Positions 13,381 through 24,610 of a stretch of 64,000 nucleotides of DNA are shown here, piece after piece (position 1 is the stretch's first letter; every line of letters begins with the position of its first letter). The notes beneath the pieces were generated by a model. The model was not told the DNA's origin. It saw nothing but the letters and a program-made list of their open reading frames with translations, and made no database searches. Source of the DNA: Carposina sasakii (Eukaryota; Arthropoda; Insecta; Lepidoptera; Carposinidae). Both the position numbers and the translations under genes were made by a program. Location: positions 7,254,001-7,318,000 of the forward strand of contig CP053157.1 of the NCBI GenBank assembly GCA_014607495.2, read 5' to 3'.

Positions 13381-13586
13381 CCAGCAGATCTGGGACCCTA
13401 TTTTGGGTCGACAGTCGTGGTCACATTTTTGTAATAAGTACTTTAATTTCAAATCATTATAAGATTACGATAGTCTCATAGGAAATTGTGTTTCTATTGT
13501 ATTTCACATTACTAATCTAATATAACGAAATTGCATTGTTTTGGAAAATATAATTTGAGACTCAAATAGGTTTTGCTTGCAATACA

Positions 13587-13745
13587 ATTTGCTCCAATCT
13601 ATTACATTATACATGGAGTCTGTTTCATAGAACAACTCCTATGCCTGATTTCGGAACTAGCATTTTTTCTATACAGGAACTCACATAACGTCATCATACA
13701 CATAGTAACTAGCGCCATCATTTAAAGAAACTATTTGGTGAAACT
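13587..13745 (+). repeat. dispersed repeat, partner of 58841-59009
   Basis: Shares TATGCCTGATTTC.GAAC, CACATAGTAACT and CGCCATCA with 58841-59009. The right edge AAACTATTTGGTGAAAC is the inverse of the left edge GTTTCACCAAAT of that copy, so this is probably an inverted-repeat (MITE-like) element whose left end has decayed. Confidence 0.5.
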
Positions 13746-14449
13746 CACTCTTCCTAATCTCCAATACCTATACAATAGGTACCTAAACAACACCATGTTT
13801 GTCGGATTTCGTCATGGATACAAATTGGACGCACGATGTGGCGATAGTACAAGGTGGGGTTTGCATGACTCATGTCAGTCTAATTTGGTCTGTATTAACT
13901 GTGGAATAAGAGCCCCAGCGTCCGCATAGATAAGAAAATTTGCAAAGTGCACGCGCAGGTCAGTTGCGCCGAGGCCATGAAATAAATGTCAGCTAGATCC
14001 GTTTCGATTCTATTTTAATTTAGTTTAGCTGTCTAAAATATTACTATCTTTCCTGGTTTTAACTATAGAGAATATTATAACGTTTTTACTCGTACATTCT
14101 CTATCAATTAGCATTTTCTCTCACTGATGCACCATTCTATTACAGCGTATGATAAACCGATTTATCGACATTAGCCTGTCAAAATACGATAAATATAGCC
14201 GCCATGTTGAATTTTCTATAGAGACGATACTATATCCACAATGCGTGGTCATGTTAGAGGGGCTGATATGCTTGAAGTGGCGAACACAGCCTGTGTGTCT
14301 ATGTGTAGTAAATAACATTTTACTAATCTAGCAATGTATGTCAAACATTATGGCATCATCAAACGATAGACCTAGTCAGTATCAATTAGTTCCGTCAAAC
14401 CTGCATTACGGTCATTTATATAATGACCTCAACGTGAAAAACCCTCTAT
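13746..14449. other. no gene recognised
   Basis: Frames at 13735-13929 (+) and 14121-14331 (both strands) are about 60 codons each, with no recognisable domain or splice context. Confidence 0.45.
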
Positions 14450-14479
14450 TCTAATTTAATAATAAAAAAGCGACTAGAC

Positions 14480-15025
14480 CTATGTGTGTTACCTCAGAAC
14501 TCCGTCATTTATGAAGCGATTTCAATTTTTTTAAATTCAGTATGCTTCTACATTAGTTCTTGGAGAAATCGAATCCTCTCAATGGCTGACCTGATCACCT
14601 ACATATAAAACATAACATCATTACGGTAGGGATATCCCAAATATAAAAGGCCGAATAGGCGTTTTTAGATTTCTATAGAGAATTTACATAATAAAGGAAA
14701 CGAGGGATCACCTGCCGAAAAACAACGTTTTAGTAACAAAATTAGGGGGAGTGAAAGACTTATGAAGATGAAGATAATTGTGTTAAGTGGTGAAAAACGT
14801 TAAGCCTCTATAGAGGAAGAGGTCTAATGACGGATTAATGAAAGAAGAATAAAGAGACCCCACATGATTGGGAATAGGGCTATATCAGACGTAAAGTGAC
14901 AATTTCTCTCTTTTGTCGCCTATTTAATCATTTATTAACACGGCTTAAGCAATATATATTTCCCCTATAGTAAAATTTTAGTTTAGTAAGGTCGAGTTAT
15001 GGGAGGAAGACGATTTTTCTTTTTG
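14480..15025 (+). mobile_element. old copy of the AACCGACTTC element, 5' end missing
   Basis: GTGTTACCTCAGAACTCCG, GATCACCTACATATAAAACA, GAGAATTTACATAATAAAGG, ATGAAGATGAAGATAATTG and the ending GAGTTATGGGAGGAAG follow the order of the copy at 61401-62525. The embedded LINE insertion of that copy is absent here. Confidence 0.6.
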
Positions 15026-16439
15026 TGTTTCACATGTAAGCAGTAACGGGAAAATCTTGTGGAATCATTCTTTCAACATAGTTCTCGAAGAAATATTCAT
15101 AATTTTAAGAAATGAAATATAAAAGTTTTGGAAATCAATTATTTCTGGAATCTAGACCTAGACGATCTCACTTTCAGTTATGAAGAGGTAAAAGTTTCTA
15201 TTGGAGTTTTATAGGTACCTACGTATATTTGCTTCATGTGAGGCAGTTAAATCGAATCAACTTATTTTATATTAAAGAAAAATATACTAAGAATTCATAC
15301 AACATTAATGAACGTTAACGGCTTGGTTAAACGCCTAACCGTTATCCAATACGTAACAACTCGCTTTAACTGTTTCTTGTGATCTATCACCTTAAGAATT
15401 CGTGTCACAATCCCTAAAGTTCTTTAAAATACTTAGATAACAAAAACGAAAGTGTTAATGTATTGTTGCGTAATGAACATATTAAGAACGGAAACACCTG
15501 AACATTATGTATAGCAACCGTATCATATATCTATCTATATTCAGCAGACATGGTCTTACATCATAGAAGCCGCTTCTGCATTGTTCGCATCTGCAACTGT
15601 GAATGTAGATCGTTAAATGTATACTATGTCTTCTTCTATTACTACATCGCTACATAGTACCTATTTTATTTCTATGATGAGTGGCGAAACGTAGTAGTAT
15701 AAAATAGATTCAATATGTAGAGCTTACCTATCTCACAACACAATAGCTAATCAAAGTCAAAATTGTTTTTCCTTATAATATTTGTAGATAAACCTTGGGA
15801 TACGTAAGTAATACAATGTTAGAAACTAAATACAAAATTCATACATAATGCTATTTGTAAGATAAACATATTTCATAGAACATTTTTTTTAATATTCATA
15901 CCTATTTATAATTATTTCTTCTGCATTGAAATGACCACAAAATTCTATATGTATACAGTTCATATTCCAAATATTGATGAACATTAGCGGATATCAATGT
16001 ATGTTATACATTCATACATAAATGCGTACATTGCATGCGAGCTTCACATTGCTCACCGTGCATTGAAACAAATGTTCGTGTCTCGCATTATTATCTATTA
16101 CATACACTATTTCCCTAATTACGTAGTGTCCATTAGCGTTAATTCTAACAGAAATAGGAATATTAAAATATAGTATGGTAAGTTTTAAAATATAAATTTT
16201 ACCTACTAATGTACTAGCATTATTCTTCCGCAGACTTTAGAAATCCCTTCGGATTTCCTTTTTTTACCTGATGCCTATGCAGTATGCTACACAAAGAACA
16301 TACACTGTAAGTTTCAGCTCGAACATACAATTTAAATTTCAGGTCTCAAGATCATCGCTTTAGGCTGTGCGGCGATTCGTCAGTAATTCAGAACAAAGCA
16401 TTTTATATGCATAGAAGATACCGAACTTAGCGACCTAAG
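15026..16439. other. no gene recognised
   Basis: AT-rich DNA with scattered ATACAT-type motifs near 15940-16030. GAAATCCCTTCGGATTTC at 16238 is a small hairpin without clear context. Confidence 0.5.
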
Positions 16440-16560
16440 CGACTTCTTTTGGTCTGCTGGAAGAAATCTCTTGAAGAGATAAGCACGCCATTGTACATTT
16501 CTCCAGTACCTGTGTAATTTATGTGTATATTTTTAATTTGTGTGCAATAAAGTATAAAGA
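16440..16560 (+). mobile_element. LINE 3' tail fragment
   Basis: GCTGGAAGAAATCTCTTGAA, GAGATAAGCACGCC, TTGTAC, and finally TTTGTGTGCAATAAAGTATA match the 3' end of a very common lepidopteran retroposon. The ATCTCTTGAAGAGAT segment is a short hairpin. Only the tail is present. Confidence 0.55.
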
Positions 16561-16949
16561 ATAAGCTAACTCAAGTAAACCAAGAGCCTGGCCGAAATTT
16601 TGACTACGACCCTTAAAATGAAAAATATAAAACAGTATTTTATACCTTTCCACACCCTATTATCGTTTACAAATGTCAACACATTACTAGAGAGCCTTAA
16701 TCAAGGAAACCACGTGCTCTTGGGAAATAGTAACATTTCCAATTAGTACCGAACAAAGCCGGACAATAATTAATGAAGCCTTTGTTTTTGTAACGGAGAT
16801 TACACACTTGGCTACCATATTTTGAGTATGGACTACCTTCATTTCAATATGGAATACAATTTTATTAGTTAGTTATCAGAAGAACTGTCGTGACTATTTT
16901 ATTCGAAATCAAACCGTAGAATGTTGTTAAAGATTTTTTACAGTTTGCT

Positions 16950-17100
16950 CCTTTTTCTTTATTCTTTATTGTACAAAGACATTTTATTCACTATGGATGT
17001 TTGAACTTCCGAATTGTAACGCCTAATACAATTTCATTTATAAAGACATTTTATACAAAAAAAAAAAAATATTTTACATTGACAATGTACAAAGGCTCTT
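16950..17100 (-). mobile_element. antisense LINE tail interrupted by a mini-retroposon
   Basis: CTTTATTCTTTATTGTACAA, then after the insert GACAATGTACAAAGGCTCTT, is the antisense form of the tail type seen at 16440-16560. The insert at 16988-17041 splits it. Confidence 0.45.
16988..17041 (+). mobile_element. TTCACTATGG mini-retroposon, hairpin-deleted copy (54 bp)
   Basis: Flanked by identical 13-base repeats AAAGACATTTTAT (16975-16987 and 17042-17054). The insert begins TCACTATGG, lacks the hairpin arm of its relatives, and carries TTTGAACTTCCGAATTGTAA, CGCCTAATACAATTT and CATTTAT. The same 3' segment occurs at 38395-38424 (antisense) and in part at 45189-45203. Long target duplications suggest LINE-type insertion. 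Confidence 0.65.
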
Positions 17101-17616
17101 TAGTGGAATTTACTTCAAAAGTTGTGAGAATTCCAGAATTTTAGGATCATAAACGAGATGCCACAGTCATGTTTATGAAGCCCGAATCACCACAGAAGTT
17201 ATTTGCATTAAATCTAATAACATTACGGTAACCGCCTTCAATAGAAAGCCAGTAAGCATCTTTACTTCTTTGACAAAAAAATCAAATTAGATTTTCATTC
17301 CAATAAACTTCGTACAAAAGGCCAATAGGTAATTCCACCTTCAAACTGGTTCTTTTCAGTGCTCAAATTGAATTTGTTTTGATAAAGCACAGGCAGCTCA
17401 CCTTGGTGGAACGCAGAACATTTCGAAATGACACTTTCACTCGCTCAACTACAATAGACAAGTTATCTTTTAGCTCTGTACCTGCCACCTGTAGACGTTT
17501 TGAATTCTATTTTGATGTATGGCTTTATTTCCAAACTATTTTTCCATAAAATTCTACATAATTCTATTGCATTTGATGCAAACTAAAGATCTATCTTCGG
17601 TTAAACCATACATTTA
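17101..17616. other. no gene recognised
   Basis: Contains TTAGGATCATAAACGAGATG near 17141, a possible trace of the TAGCGGGG family; otherwise unassigned. Confidence 0.45.
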
Positions 17617-17807
17617 TCCTAACTAATATTATAACGTTTATTTCTTAATATATGTCATTGTTTGTTTGTTACCTCTTCACGATTTAGTTGCTCAAACAAT
17701 CTTCTTTAAAATTAGCATACCTACATATAATTGGCAGTACGGAGAAGGACATAGGCATACTATTCTGTAGATTACGCAGACGAAGAAAAGTCGCGGGCAA
17801 CAGCTAG
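17617..17807 (+). mobile_element. non-autonomous Helitron, 191 bp
   Basis: Starts TCCTAACTAATATTATAACG after A and ends GTCGCGGGCAACAGCTAG before T, with the GACGAAG..AAGTCGCGGG 3' end region typical of this group. There is no coding content. Confidence 0.7.
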
Positions 17808-17894
17808 TTTTCAATATTATTGAGCTACGTTGCCAGTCTTACCTCACAATTCTATTACCGAGAGAGTTCCCGACTGAAAAGACACGCTATCTAC

Positions 17895-17978
17895 TATACT
17901 ATACGCCAACCCTCCTGGCACACGCAGTCATAGAACGTTATATGACAGCGCGTGCCAGGAGCGTTGGTGTATAGTGTA
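17895..17978. mobile_element. foldback element, 84 bp
   Basis: Two 34-base arms (17899-17932 and 17941-17974) are reverse complements with about four mismatches around an 8-base loop GAACGTTA. The arms include CTCCTGGCAC and GTGCCAGGAG. Pairing extends a few bases outward. It is a MITE or a strong hairpin. Confidence 0.6.
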
Positions 17979-18133
17979 ACACAATATTTGTGCCGAGGTT
18001 TTGCAAGATTGGACCACAAGTCCCACAACATTGCTCTATTGAGAACGGCATGACTTTATAATAGGAATTTTAAATTGCATAGTTATTTTGCAGTCTGCAT
18101 TAGGGTATGGGAAGGAAGAGCTTCTAAGTATAC

Positions 18134-18275
18134 TTAGGGCCAAGTTTCCTATTGGTCAGATAGCCTATCTGAAGGATATACTTGACGCTGTCTCCATCTT
18201 GATTAAGTTTTGGAGAATGACTGCATTTTTATGCTTCAGAGAAGCTATCTAACCTTTGGAAAAATCTACTCTTAA
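18134..18275. mobile_element. PIF-like MITE, decayed copy
   Basis: TTAGGGCCAAGTTTCCTATT at the left and TTTGGAAAAATCT at the right are inverted ends of the GGGCCGATTTTTCC family (39160, 43198, 59563). Internal TCAGATAGCCTATCTGAAGG and CTGTCTCCATCTTGATTAAG are shared with the family. Confidence 0.55.
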
Positions 18276-18279
18276 TAAA

Positions 18280-18782
18280 ACAAAAGTGAGCTTTGTAGAG
18301 CAATTGAAATCACCCATTCAAGTAAACAATAAACTAGAGTTAATAATACTAGTATATACTATAAATTATATAGGTACTTTGTTATACTCATTACATAACG
18401 ATAACCTTTTAGAGTTACTGTTATACACAGTTTACATGTTATATCAGATAAACGAGTGCAGTACACGATTGCGCGCAGTTCTAGACACACCGAGACCCAC
18501 TTACTTGCTTTCTCTGTGATACTGGCATCCCTTACTTTGATATTCCCGCTTACAAATTGGCACGAAGCAATTTAACTGTCATATCTTTAAATTGTCTATA
18601 ATAAGTTCTGATCTAAATTCATCCAGTACCAATAAAATGCAGCTAAAATAAGCTATCGCTACAGAAAATATAGAACACCATTCAAATACAATTAGCATAA
18701 TTTGAAGTCATACTGAAATTGAACAGCATAATATTTATACGTAATTAATATCCGAGCTTGACTTGAGCAGTTTAAAGAAGGC
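18280..18782. other. no gene recognised
   Basis: An 87-codon plus-strand frame (18256-18519) is leucine/tyrosine-rich AT sequence overlapping the MITE edge, probably chance. Confidence 0.45.
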
Positions 18783-18956
18783 TTAAGTTGCAGCCCCGGG
18801 TTGGGACAATGCACTAGCAAATTGGTTATCCTTAGCCGTAAGCACGGCCGTAATTGGCTGTTCCCTCGAGTTAGACGGCACAATCTCGAACTCATTCAAG
18901 CAATCATAAACATTATTCAATAACTCTTCATCCGGAACTAATAGGCTAAGAGGTAG
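18783..18956 (-). CDS. possible terminal coding exon, unidentified
   Basis: The minus strand has a TTGCAG acceptor-like site followed by 57 sense codons and TAA. The peptide begins LPLSLLVPDEELLNNVYDCL and ends SALSQPGAAT; it is acidic and of normal complexity. Its GC content is visibly higher than the flanks. There is no ATG at the start, so it would be a last exon. The pyrimidine tract is poor and I see no strong AATAAA just downstream. A join to the exon at 29817-30434 is possible only with a different, weaker acceptor at 18967-18968 (phase), and is untested. Confidence 0.25.
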   Translation of the reverse strand, partial: LPLSLLVPDEELLNNVYDCLNEFEIVPSNSREQPITAVLTAKDNQFASALSQPGAAT

Positions 18957-20277
18957 CTGCAATTTTAACAACCATCTCTAGTAACGCTAATTTAGTACGA
19001 TGTATGTATTTGGATAGAATGGACAATGGTTTGCTTACCAGAAGTGTAACTCGTAGGACCTAGCCCTATTTGCACTAAGCCCTAAAATTTTCAAAGAAAT
19101 TAATATCGAAGATAAAGCATTCGCTGAATGTGGGTCTTAGTCCATAAAGGCGTAACCAGTCAAAGTGCAGATTAAGTGATTGTTTCGATGATAAGTTTAG
19201 TTGGAGATTTTCTTTGGCGCTACTACGAACCCATTAGGGCATTGGCAGGACGCCAACCGCTCTAGGTGCAAGTATATTTGTAAACTAACATTCAAGGAAG
19301 TGTGGAATCTTGGAAATAGAACTTTCTAACGGGATGAACTCGATAGAAGGGATATTCCCTCCAAAGTAAATAAATACACTTCAACAGCGTTTACGTTCGT
19401 CTAGACTGGTGATAGTTTAATACGTTTCGTGGAATCTAAACGATGTGTTCCGTATTTTTGTTGGTCGATTTATTGTGTACATTTCGATTGGATAAGTGCC
19501 AATGTTATTAGGGCTAACGTATAAACACAGCATATAATGCATAAAATAATGCAGAATGCGCTATAAGGAGTTGATGTATCGATGAATATGCAGATATAAG
19601 TATTAGTGTTGCATTAATAGCTGATGTTATAGGTTCACATCATAAGAAAACTTTAACTTTTTTAAAGTACAGTTAAAAATTACAGTTATTTTGTATAAGA
19701 CCCCGCCTATGAGATTCCTAAAAATTAAAAATATACTCCACGTGTAAAGTGTCTTAATAAATATTACACTAAAATAATGACATGCTCATATAAATCCATG
19801 TAAACTAATTGCTGTACGAAACATTTTTGAACCGAATTAAATATACACGACATAGTTTAATCACTGAAGACTTTAAATTTAATATATTAAAATAAAAACT
19901 ATGTCATTTAATTTTATCAACTAACCTACATACCAATACCGTGAATAGGTTATTAATTAATTAATCTCATGTTCTCGAACATTTCTGTATTTTCGTTAAT
20001 ATATTCCAGTTAATTTCATTTCGAAATTACGACGAAGATACATAGCTATTATTTCTTAATAAAGTTAAATAAATATAGCAAATACTTGATATACGCAAGT
20101 TCCTAAATAAATTCCAATGTAAATGATAATGTTATGTGAAGTACTACGACACAATGTTACCTACTTTAGCACTTCTCACTAACAAAATCTCTTCATTCAT
20201 ATTTTACTGTACTTTATTCAGTTACTGTCGACCGCGATAAAAGAGCCAGTCTACGACGAACTCTACATAATTAAATC
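18957..20277. other. no gene recognised
   Basis: Unassigned AT-rich DNA; no repeats or frames above background were identified. Confidence 0.5.
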
Positions 20278-20400
20278 CTACATACATATACATACATACA
20301 TATAATCACGCTTTTTTCCCTTACGGGATAGGCAGAGCACCAAGGGCCGATAGAACCACATGGTGCCACTTCTGACCAATTTTCCATCCTACATATGAAT
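20278..20400 (-). repeat. (TATG)n-tailed dispersed repeat, antisense
   Basis: CATACATACATATAATCACG, CCCTTACGGGATAGGCAGAG and CACATGGTGCCACTTCTGAC match the reverse of the copy at 37415-37650. Confidence 0.65.
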
Positions 20401-21703
20401 TTATTATCTAGACTTAATGCAACTAGATTCACAACCATTAAATGGTCACTTTGACCGCTAATGTAGGCTACGAAACGAAGCGCAGTACAAACCAATTACA
20501 ATTAGGTATTAGATAATAGATGATAACTTGACCGCTATTGGTAGCCTGGCGCAATAATAAACCAATCATTGGCTGACATTTTCCAGTCTCCCGTCACCCG
20601 CGTAATGGCGGCACTAGATATAGTCTACGAATAAACTTTGTTAGACCGAAAGAACTTTAGTTAGACCCCCTCTTTAAGTCCTCCGTGGGTGCGATCTCCG
20701 TTATGCTACCCAGATTAAAATCAATTCACCTACACCCACGTCAAAACCATTAGAATGCCTCATACGATCCTCGTTTCCTAAAACAAAAATGCGTTGAAAC
20801 CATGAAACTATATACAAAGGGGAGATGGGATATTCAATGCATAATGTACGCGAAGATTATTACCACTGGCTAAGGCTGGCTTTCGTTTGAGATTTACCAC
20901 TACAAATTGACATCATGAACCAAAACATACGATCGTTTTTTTATTTTTAAAATTTTGATTTCACCCTCACAGAGCATCTAATAACGTATTAAGATCGTTA
21001 TGAGTACCTACCTACAAATACTATTCAAGTCAGCTCTCCATTAAAAACTTTGTATGACTTGTTTGCTTTGTTAGTCTGGATTAGTTTGTCAGACTGTTTG
21101 ATTTGACAATAATTATGATTCTACTATTACTGTATACTTGCTCCATGGTGGTAGGCATCAAGTCGTCAAGGGCGAAGCGGCCAGACAGCGTGTAATGGAG
21201 GCCGGCTAGCGTTGCAGATGATTGACTGAGAAAATTAACTGACCACTATGAAAGTCCCTTTTCCGGACCTTTTTTAACGTGTCCCATCGTATTAGATTTG
21301 CCATCTGTCTGTTACAGTCTCATTCGTTAAGGGAGCCAAGATATAAATAGACTACGGAACCATAAATAGATTTTCGCGACTCTATTTACTTTTTTCGAGT
21401 TTGCGCGACACTATAAATTTTGGCTTTATTGAACGTTTTCAACATTATGTTCACGATATATTACCATTTTCCGTACTTGGTTGAAATTGATTATGTTTTA
21501 TAGTTAAAAAGGTTTAAAGAAATACAAACTATAACCAGGTTCCGTAAGTGTTACCTAAATTAAATTTACAATTTTAATATCTTAATGAGATTCATTACTA
21601 TATTGTTACAACTAGGAACTTAAGAAGTGGGTAATATTTAGTTTAGTTTGTATCCGAGTAAATCTCAACATTTATCAGCCAAGGTTGTGTACTTATATAT
21701 CAA
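20401..21703. other. no gene recognised
   Basis: GC-richer patches at about 20580-20700 and 21140-21230 have no coding frame or repeat match that I can see. Confidence 0.45.
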
Positions 21704-23654
21704 CTAGTGGCCCGCCCTCGTTTCGCTTCAGTACATATCCTCTAAAATTTGGAATTCCGTTTGTCCCGTTCCCGTGGGAATTGCAGAAAATATGTCCTCA
21801 GTGCTTCCTTACTCTCCCTACCAAATATACTTGTCATATTTCATCATTATGTGTCAAGTGGTTTGCGTAAAAATTGGGAATTCCCGTTTGTCCCGTTCCC
21901 ATAGTAATTTCGGGAAATCCGTTCTTAGTGCTTCCTCGCACTCCCTAACGAATATTCCCGATTTCTGCTTTATATTTATAGCGGTTTTCGTAAAAAATGG
22001 AATTCCCGTTTGTCCCGTTCAGGTGGAAATTTCGAGAAATACGTTCTCAGTGCCTCCTTACACTCCCTACCAAATTTCATCATTATACTATATCAAATGG
22101 TATTCCAAATTTTGTATTCCAGTTTGTTCCGTTCCGGTCGGAATTTCAGGAAATATGTTCTCAATTCTCTCTTACACTCCCTACCGAATATACCTGTCAT
22201 ATTTCATCTCTTATATGTCATATGATTTTCGTAAAAACTTGACATTCCTGATTGTGCCGTTCCCATGGGAATTTCGGGAAACCCGTTCTTAATGGTCTTT
22301 TACATCCCCTAACAAACATACACACCAAATTTCATCTTTGTACGTCAAACGGTTTATTTTTATACTCATTGAATAAACTTTTGTTCCGGTACAGTAGAAA
22401 TTTCGGTAAAAATTTGGAATTCCTGTCTGCCCCGTTCACATGGGAATTTTGGAAATTCCGTCCGTACTCTCTTATACACCCTAACGAACATAAACACCAA
22501 AAGGGAGTAGGTGTAATTTACTTGTGAAATTTTTAAATTGATTTGTATGTGTCAGTTTCTTCGTGGGGTCATGTAGGTATGTTGTTTTCGCAATTCTTTT
22601 TGATTTTGACTAATTTTACACTCATTTTTGAGGATTTTCCCGACGTTTACATTCATCATCGTTATCATCCATCAGAAATCATCAGTACTAAAAACAATGG
22701 CTGTATGGATGCTGTATTCCTCGTGCTCTTTCTTCGGTATAAACCAAACAAAAATAAACAAATTTTATCTGTCATAGTGGCCCGCCCTCGCTTCGCTTCG
22801 GTACATATCAGTACATTAGCTACAACTTCATATGTAGGTACAGCGGTTTTCGTAAAAATTTGGAACGCCCGTTGGTTCCCTTCCCGTGGGAATTTCCTCG
22901 GGGTCCCAAATAAATATATATGCCCAACTTCAGATTCATATGTGTAACCGTTTTCGTAAAAAATAATTAATTCCCGTTGGTCCCCTTCCCGTGGGAATTT
23001 CTGGAAATCCGTTTTTAGTGCTTCCTCGCAGTCCCTAATGAACTTATATGCCCAATTTCAGCTTCATATGTATAGCGGTTTTCGTAAAAATTATGAATTC
23101 CCGTTTGTCCCCTTCCCGTGGGAATTTCGGGAAATCCGTTCTCAGTGCTTCCTCGGGGTCCCAAATAAATATATATGCCCAACTTCAGATTCATATGTAT
23201 AACCGTTTTCGTAAAAAATAATTAATTCCCGTTGGTCCCCTTCCCGTGGGAATTTCTGGAAATCCGTTCTTAGTGCTTCCTCGCAGTCCCTAATTAACTT
23301 ATATGCCCAATTTCAGCTTCATATGTATAGCGGTTTTCGTAAAAATTATGAATTCCCGTTTGTCCCCTTCCCGTGGGAATTTCGGGAAATCCGTTTTTAG
23401 TCCTCCCTCGCTGTCCCCAATGAACATATATGCCCGATTTCAGCTTCATATGTATAGCGGTTTTCGTAAAAAATATAGAATTCCCGTTGGTCGCCTTCCC
23501 GTGGGAATATCGGGAAATTCTTGTAGCCTATGTTCATCCAGGTCCAATAAGGATTCTAACGGTGAAAGAATTTTTGAAATCGGTCCAGTAGTTTCGGAGC
23601 CTATTCATTACAACCAAACAAACAAAGTTTTCCTCTTTATAATATTAGTATAGA
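21704..23654 (-). mobile_element. antisense Helitron array carrying an internal satellite
   Basis: Read on the minus strand, the block starts TCTATACTAATATTATAAAG after A (near 23654) and ends GCGAAACGAGGGCGGGCCAC then TAG before T (21704). A second, degenerate 3' end GCGAGGGCGGGCCACTAT lies at 22774, so this may be two joined elements or one with an internal duplication. Between the ends are about a dozen copies of a roughly 115-130 bp unit with landmarks AATTCCCGTTTGTCC, GTGGGAATTTC, GTGCTTCCT and GTTTTCGTAAAAA. Units around 22974-23480 form a near-identical pair of about 250 bp. The 172-codon frame at 21774-22292 is satellite sequence. Confidence 0.7.
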
Positions 23655-23869
23655 TGTCATCTGTACGTCACAGAATAATAAATTCCCAGAACCCGTGATC
23701 ACGCACACTTTTGAAGCAATTTTTAGTATGTAAAATTTTTACAACCTATTTACTATATCTAAAAAATTGATCATATTTATCGATTCGGCAACAATCGGCG
23801 GGTAAGAGGAGCGGAAGATGCGGGATCTTTGACTCGCTTTTGCTTTACTACCCGGAATACATCTGCCAT

Positions 23870-24148
23870 TCATGACTCCTTCTGGGGACTTGTTATTCTA
23901 TGGTGTATGTCAAACTTATACGTCCATGCGTCAAATGGTATTTTTTTTATATTTAATTCATATTTATTCCAGCCCAGTGGAAATTGTGCGAAACCCTATA
24001 GCCTATGTTCATCCGGGTCAAATAAGGATTCTAACGGTGGAAGAATTTTTGAAATCGGTCCATTAGTTTCGGAGCCTATTCGCTGCAAAAAAAAAACATA
24101 CAAACAAACAAACAATCATAGTTTACCTCTTTATAATATTATTATAGA
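23870..24148 (-). mobile_element. Helitron 5' fragment, antisense
   Basis: AAGGATTCTAACGGTGGAAG, GAAATCGGTCC, TTTCGGAGCCTATTC, (CAAA)n and TTATAATATTATTATAGA repeat the 5' end of the neighbouring Helitron (23540-23654). The 3' CTAG end is absent. Confidence 0.6.
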
Positions 24149-24479
24149 TATAGATAAACTACTAAATCTTTTTCATAGACATTTCATAAAGAGAACAGTA
24201 ACTGCCGCTATGTTTAAACATCGCGGAACCGCGTTATAAATGTGTTTCAAACGCAGAACGTGTACAATAACGTCCTAAAACCTCCTTACGCTAGTAGTAC
24301 TCGAACGTGGAGCGACTAAAACTGGTTTCAACGCGACCACATGGTGGAAAGTAGCCGCATGTAGGCTGCATGCTGGTTTACTCCGTGTCATGAAGAACAG
24401 ACGGGAAGGAGGTGGGTTATCAAGCGTTTGTTTGTACAATGGTTTTGCCGTAGACAGGACTAAGTAACTCAGGCGTTAT
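24149..24479. other. no gene recognised
   Basis: A moderately GC-rich stretch (24280-24420) with no open frame of note. Confidence 0.45.
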
Positions 24480-24610
24480 CTCAGGTGATAGGCTAGCTGA
24501 TGTCACTGATCGTTTGCAGCTAGTTGTCCCCGCTATGTTAAACGTGGTTGTCTTTTCTCCTTTATGGTCCTATAGTTCTGGCTACCCCATTTCGGGAGCA
24601 CAGGACGTAT
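24480..24610 (-). repeat. copy of the TAGCGGGG dispersed family
   Basis: Antisense order: ATCTCAGGTGATAGGCTAGC, GTCACTGATC, CCCCGCTATGTTAAACGTGG, and GGCTACCCCATTTCGGGAGC. This gives the family's outer GAAATGGGGTAGCC end. Confidence 0.65.

Noticed and set aside
21774..22292. 172-codon open frame on the plus strand
   Set aside because: It lies wholly within the Helitron satellite and repeats its unit; neighbouring frames are equally open.
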